Of a stretch of DNA of 64,000 nt, positions 61,654 to 64,000 are shown in pieces. Origin of the DNA: Mesorhizobium sp. B2-7-2 (GTDB lineage Bacteria; Pseudomonadota; Alphaproteobacteria; Rhizobiales; Rhizobiaceae); NCBI RefSeq assembly GCF_006440775.1, contig NZ_VFTZ01000025.1:24375-88374 (forward strand), written 5' to 3'. Each line of letters opens with the position of its first letter. The stretch's first letter is position 1. Position numbers and translations under genes: made by a program. The notes below the pieces were generated by a model. It was given only the letters and a program-made list of their open reading frames with translations. It did no database searches and was not told the DNA's origin.

Positions 61654-63228
61654 ATGAACAAGCTTTCGCTCACCCGCCGCGCCTTCGTCACTTCGGCCAG
61701 CGCCTTCGGCCTTGTCGGCGCCTCCGGTCTGGCGCTGCCCTATTATTCCCGCGCCAGCCAGCGTCCGGCCTTCACGCATGGCGTCCAGTCCGGCGACGTC
61801 GACGCCACGTCGGGCATGGTGTGGACCCGCACCGATCGCCCGGCGCGCGTGATGTATGAAGTGTCGACGACCGAAAGCTTCGCCAATGCGACGCGGCTGG
61901 CTGCGCTCGATACCTCGCCGGCCAGCGACTACACGGTGAAGCGGCTGCTCACCGATCTCGCCTCGGACCAGGACATTTTCTACCGCATGACCGCTGCCGA
62001 TCTTTCCGACATCAATGCCGTGTCCGAGCCGATCGTCGGCCGTTTCCGCACCGCGCCGTCGTCCAAGCGCGACGTGCGCTTCGCCTGGTCGGGCGACACC
62101 GCCGGCCAGGGCTGGGGTATCGACGAGACCGGCATGAAGACCTATTCGACCATCGCCAAGCACACGCCGGACTTCTTCCTGCATTCCGGCGACACCATCT
62201 ATGCCGACGGCGCTATGAAGGACGAGGTCGACCTGCCCGGCGGCGGCAAGTGGAAGAACGTGGTCATGATCGACGGCAAGCGCAAGGTGGCCGAGACGCT
62301 GGACGAGTACCGCGACCAGTGGAAGTACAACATGATGGACAAGCATGTGCTTGGCCTGTCGGCCATCTGCCCGACCTTCTACCAGTGGGACGACCACGAG
62401 GTGCTCAACAACTGGTCGGATTCGAAGGACCTGACCGCCGACGACCGCTACAAGGAAAAGTCGATCCATGTGCTGGCGGCCAGGGCGGCTCGCGCCTTCC
62501 ATGAAATGACGACCATCCGCTACGAGCCGTCGGAGCCGGGCCGCGTCTACCGCAAGGTCTCGCATGGGCCGCTGCTCGACGTGTTCTTCCTCGACATGCG
62601 CTCCTATCGCGGCCCGAACGGCCCCGACATGGAAGAGACGCTGACGCCGAAGTCGCGCATGATCGGCGAGGAGCAGTCGAAGTGGCTGAAGCGCGAGCTG
62701 GCGAATTCCAAGGCGACGTGGAAGGTCATCGCCGCCGACATGCCGCTCAGCCTGGTCGTCTGGAACGACGCGGCGAAGAAGGCCGGGGCCGAGGCGGTCG
62801 CCAACAGCGACAATGGCGCGCCAAAGGGCCGTGAGCTGGAATTCGCCGACGTGCTGCGCTTCATCAAGAATGCCGGCATCACCAACACGGTGTGGCTGAC
62901 CGCCGACGTCCACTACACCGCGGCGCACTACTACAATCCCGACAAGGCGCAGTTCCAGGATTTCAATCCGTTCTGGGAGTTCGTGTCCGGTCCGATCCAC
63001 GCCGGCACCTTCGGCCCCAACGACCTCGACATGACCTTCGGGCCGGAGCTGAAATTCATCAAGGCGCCGACCGCCGAGCAGGGCCAGAACCTGCCGCCGT
63101 CGGCCGGGCTGCAGTTCTTCGGGCTGGTCGACATTTCCGGCGCGACGGAACAGCTCACCGTGCGGCTGATGGATCGCGACGACAACGAGCTTTACAAGGT
63201 CACGCTCGATCCGGTGCGGTCGGCTTGA
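61654..63228 (+). CDS. phoD: PhoD-type alkaline phosphatase, Tat-exported
   Basis: The protein has 524 aa from ATG 61654 (GGAGACA upstream). The Tat signal is SLTRRAFVTSASAFG. PhoD motifs are GDTAGQGWGID, DFFLHSGDTIYADG (near residue 178), YQWDDHEVLNNW (near residue 247) and LTADVHYTAAHYY (near residue 425), which supply the metal-binding Asp, His and Asn residues. It is expected to release phosphate from esters in the periplasm. A weak DNA-strand overlap with other frames is not biologically meaningful. Confidence 0.93.
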   Translation: MNKLSLTRRAFVTSASAFGLVGASGLALPYYSRASQRPAFTHGVQSGDVDATSGMVWTRTDRPARVMYEVSTTESFANATRLAALDTSPASDYTVKRLLTDLASDQDIFYRMTAADLSDINAVSEPIVGRFRTAPSSKRDVRFAWSGDTAGQGWGIDETGMKTYSTIAKHTPDFFLHSGDTIYADGAMKDEVDLPGGGKWKNVVMIDGKRKVAETLDEYRDQWKYNMMDKHVLGLSAICPTFYQWDDHEVLNNWSDSKDLTADDRYKEKSIHVLAARAARAFHEMTTIRYEPSEPGRVYRKVSHGPLLDVFFLDMRSYRGPNGPDMEETLTPKSRMIGEEQSKWLKRELANSKATWKVIAADMPLSLVVWNDAAKKAGAEAVANSDNGAPKGRELEFADVLRFIKNAGITNTVWLTADVHYTAAHYYNPDKAQFQDFNPFWEFVSGPIHAGTFGPNDLDMTFGPELKFIKAPTAEQGQNLPPSAGLQFFGLVDISGATEQLTVRLMDRDDNELYKVTLDPVRSA

Positions 63229-63260
63229 AGATCAATAAAATCCGAGGCGCCGGCGCGAGG

Positions 63261-63417
63261 CCCCCCTCTCTGGCCTGCCGGCCATCTCCCCCTCAAAGGG
63301 GGAGATCGGATTTCGCATCGGCTTTCGCTAATTTCCAACGCTGCAGGACTGGCAGCGGGATCAAAGCTGCTAATCTCCCCCCTTGAGGGGAGATGCCCGG
63401 CAGGGCAGAGGGGGGCG
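63261..63417. repeat. Long palindromic repeat (CCCCCTCTC family) downstream of phoD
   Basis: CCCCCTCTCTGGCCTGCCGGCCATCTCCCCCTCAAAGGGGGAGAT and the inverted ATCTCCCCCCTTGAGGGGAGATGCCCGGCAGGGCAGAGGGGGG form the arms. It lies between the convergent phoD and small exported protein genes and could act as a shared terminator-like hairpin. Confidence 0.75.
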
Positions 63418-63457
63418 CTGTCCCGCCAGCATTTGCCGTTTTCCTGTGGCGGAAAGA

Positions 63458-63739
63458 TCAATCCGGATAGCAAGCCCGGGGAATTTTCGGCCAGACCGCG
63501 GTATCGCAGTTGGCATCCTTCTGGCGCTGCTTGAAGGCGGCGCTGACCGGGCCGGTGACGATCGGGTCGACGCCGTCGGGGGCGTCGGCGAACATCTGCT
63601 GCGCGGTCCTGGCGTCGGGCGGCGCGATCGGGTCGGCTTGCCGAAGCGTAGCCGCCGATTGCGCGGCGCCGGCCGCGACGAGCACGCCAAGCGCCGCCCA
63701 CGCAAAAACCGGACGCAATCTGGACATAGGATCGGTCAT
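63458..63739 (-). CDS. Small exported hypothetical protein
   Basis: The 93-aa protein (from ATG 63739; 63745 and 63727 also possible) has a signal peptide (about residues 5-25, PVFAWAALGVLVAAGAAQS). The mature peptide is short and contains CDTAVWPKIPRACYPD at the end, with two cysteines. Its family is not recognised. It is probably periplasmic. Confidence 0.6.
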   Translation of the reverse strand: MTDPMSRLRPVFAWAALGVLVAAGAAQSAATLRQADPIAPPDARTAQQMFADAPDGVDPIVTGPVSAAFKQRQKDANCDTAVWPKIPRACYPD

Positions 63740-63841
63740 GAACATCGAACTGTCCGGCCCCTCAAAGGTTCCGCCTTGGTTAACGGAATCATTTCACACC
63801 AAGACGTTTAAGAATCAGTGACTATGTATTTGGGGTCGGGC

Positions 63842-64000
63842 CTCCCCTTTCGCAAATGCGAAAAACCTTGTATGAGCCGCGCAACCGAAAAAGGCGGCGC
63901 CTCTGGGCCTGCTGCCTGCAACACTCCCCTTTCGCAAATGCGAAAAACCTTGTATGAGCCGCGCAACCGAAAAAGGCGGCGCCTCTGGGCCTGCTGCCTG
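63842..64000. repeat. 82-bp tandem repeat with embedded palindrome, cut by the window edge
   Basis: Copy 1 (63842-63918) and copy 2 (63924-64000) are identical over 77 bp, offset by 82 bp. Each begins CTCCCC-TTTCGCA-AA-TGCGAAA (7-bp arms, 63848-63863 and 63930-63945) and ends CTCTGGGCCTGCTGCCTG. More copies may follow beyond the window. No gene was found between 63746 and 64000. Confidence 0.8.

Overview
The window is GC-rich, gene-dense DNA from a member of the Rhizobiales, most likely Mesorhizobium or a close relative. This is inferred from the MucR/Ros regulator, the mitofilin-like gene followed by hemY, the many CUT1, CUT2 and BMP-type ABC importers, and the families of palindromic intergenic repeats. 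I could run no search, so all family names come from reading motifs.

Layout. 1-3044: end of a haem gene cluster (mitofilin-like fragment, hemY, TerB-like protein) and a class I amidotransferase. 3172-6569: an accessory block with an sce7726-type protein facing a three-gene overlapping operon (nucleotidyltransferase-like protein, HTH plus ImmA/IrrE-type metallopeptidase, T4 beta-family protein) that has a perfect operator-like palindrome at its start. 6669-16094: MFS exporter, aminotransferase, mucR, and a glucoamylase-gnd-zwf-ROK kinase operon. 16095-20551: a CUT2 sugar importer. 20555-30591: housekeeping genes (ppa, GNAT, lemA/TPM, pyridoxal kinase, carbonic anhydrase, M3 peptidase) separated by repeats. 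30701-38375: an M81 peptidase and CUT1 importer operon divergent from an SDR, ATPase and RpiR-regulator operon. 38765-39628: DUF167, YggT and tRNA-Ala(CGC).

39613-41647 looks like a 2-kb mini-island. An 18-bp exact copy of the tRNA 3' end lies at its far side, and it carries only a nucleotidyltransferase-like gene and a DUF262 gene, with no integrase. 41825-51454: exported proteins, multicopper oxidase, exbB-exbD-tonB, a cysteine hydrolase, an ECF sigma factor with a SnoaL-like tail flanked by two monooxygenase-type genes, and a 49-aa membrane protein. 51455-56214: a BMP-type (probably nucleoside) ABC importer. 56542-63739: a bifunctional FadJ-like enzyme, a TetR/MFS divergent pair with a duplicated operator, PhoD and small exported proteins. 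The window ends inside an 82-bp tandem repeat.

The best candidates for undescribed biology are the two nucleotidyltransferase-containing accessory modules (3172-6569 and 39829-41521). Both resemble defence or toxin-antitoxin cargo by architecture only. Several dispersed repeats reach into gene ends or leaders (TPM gene, M81 peptidase, ECF sigma gene).
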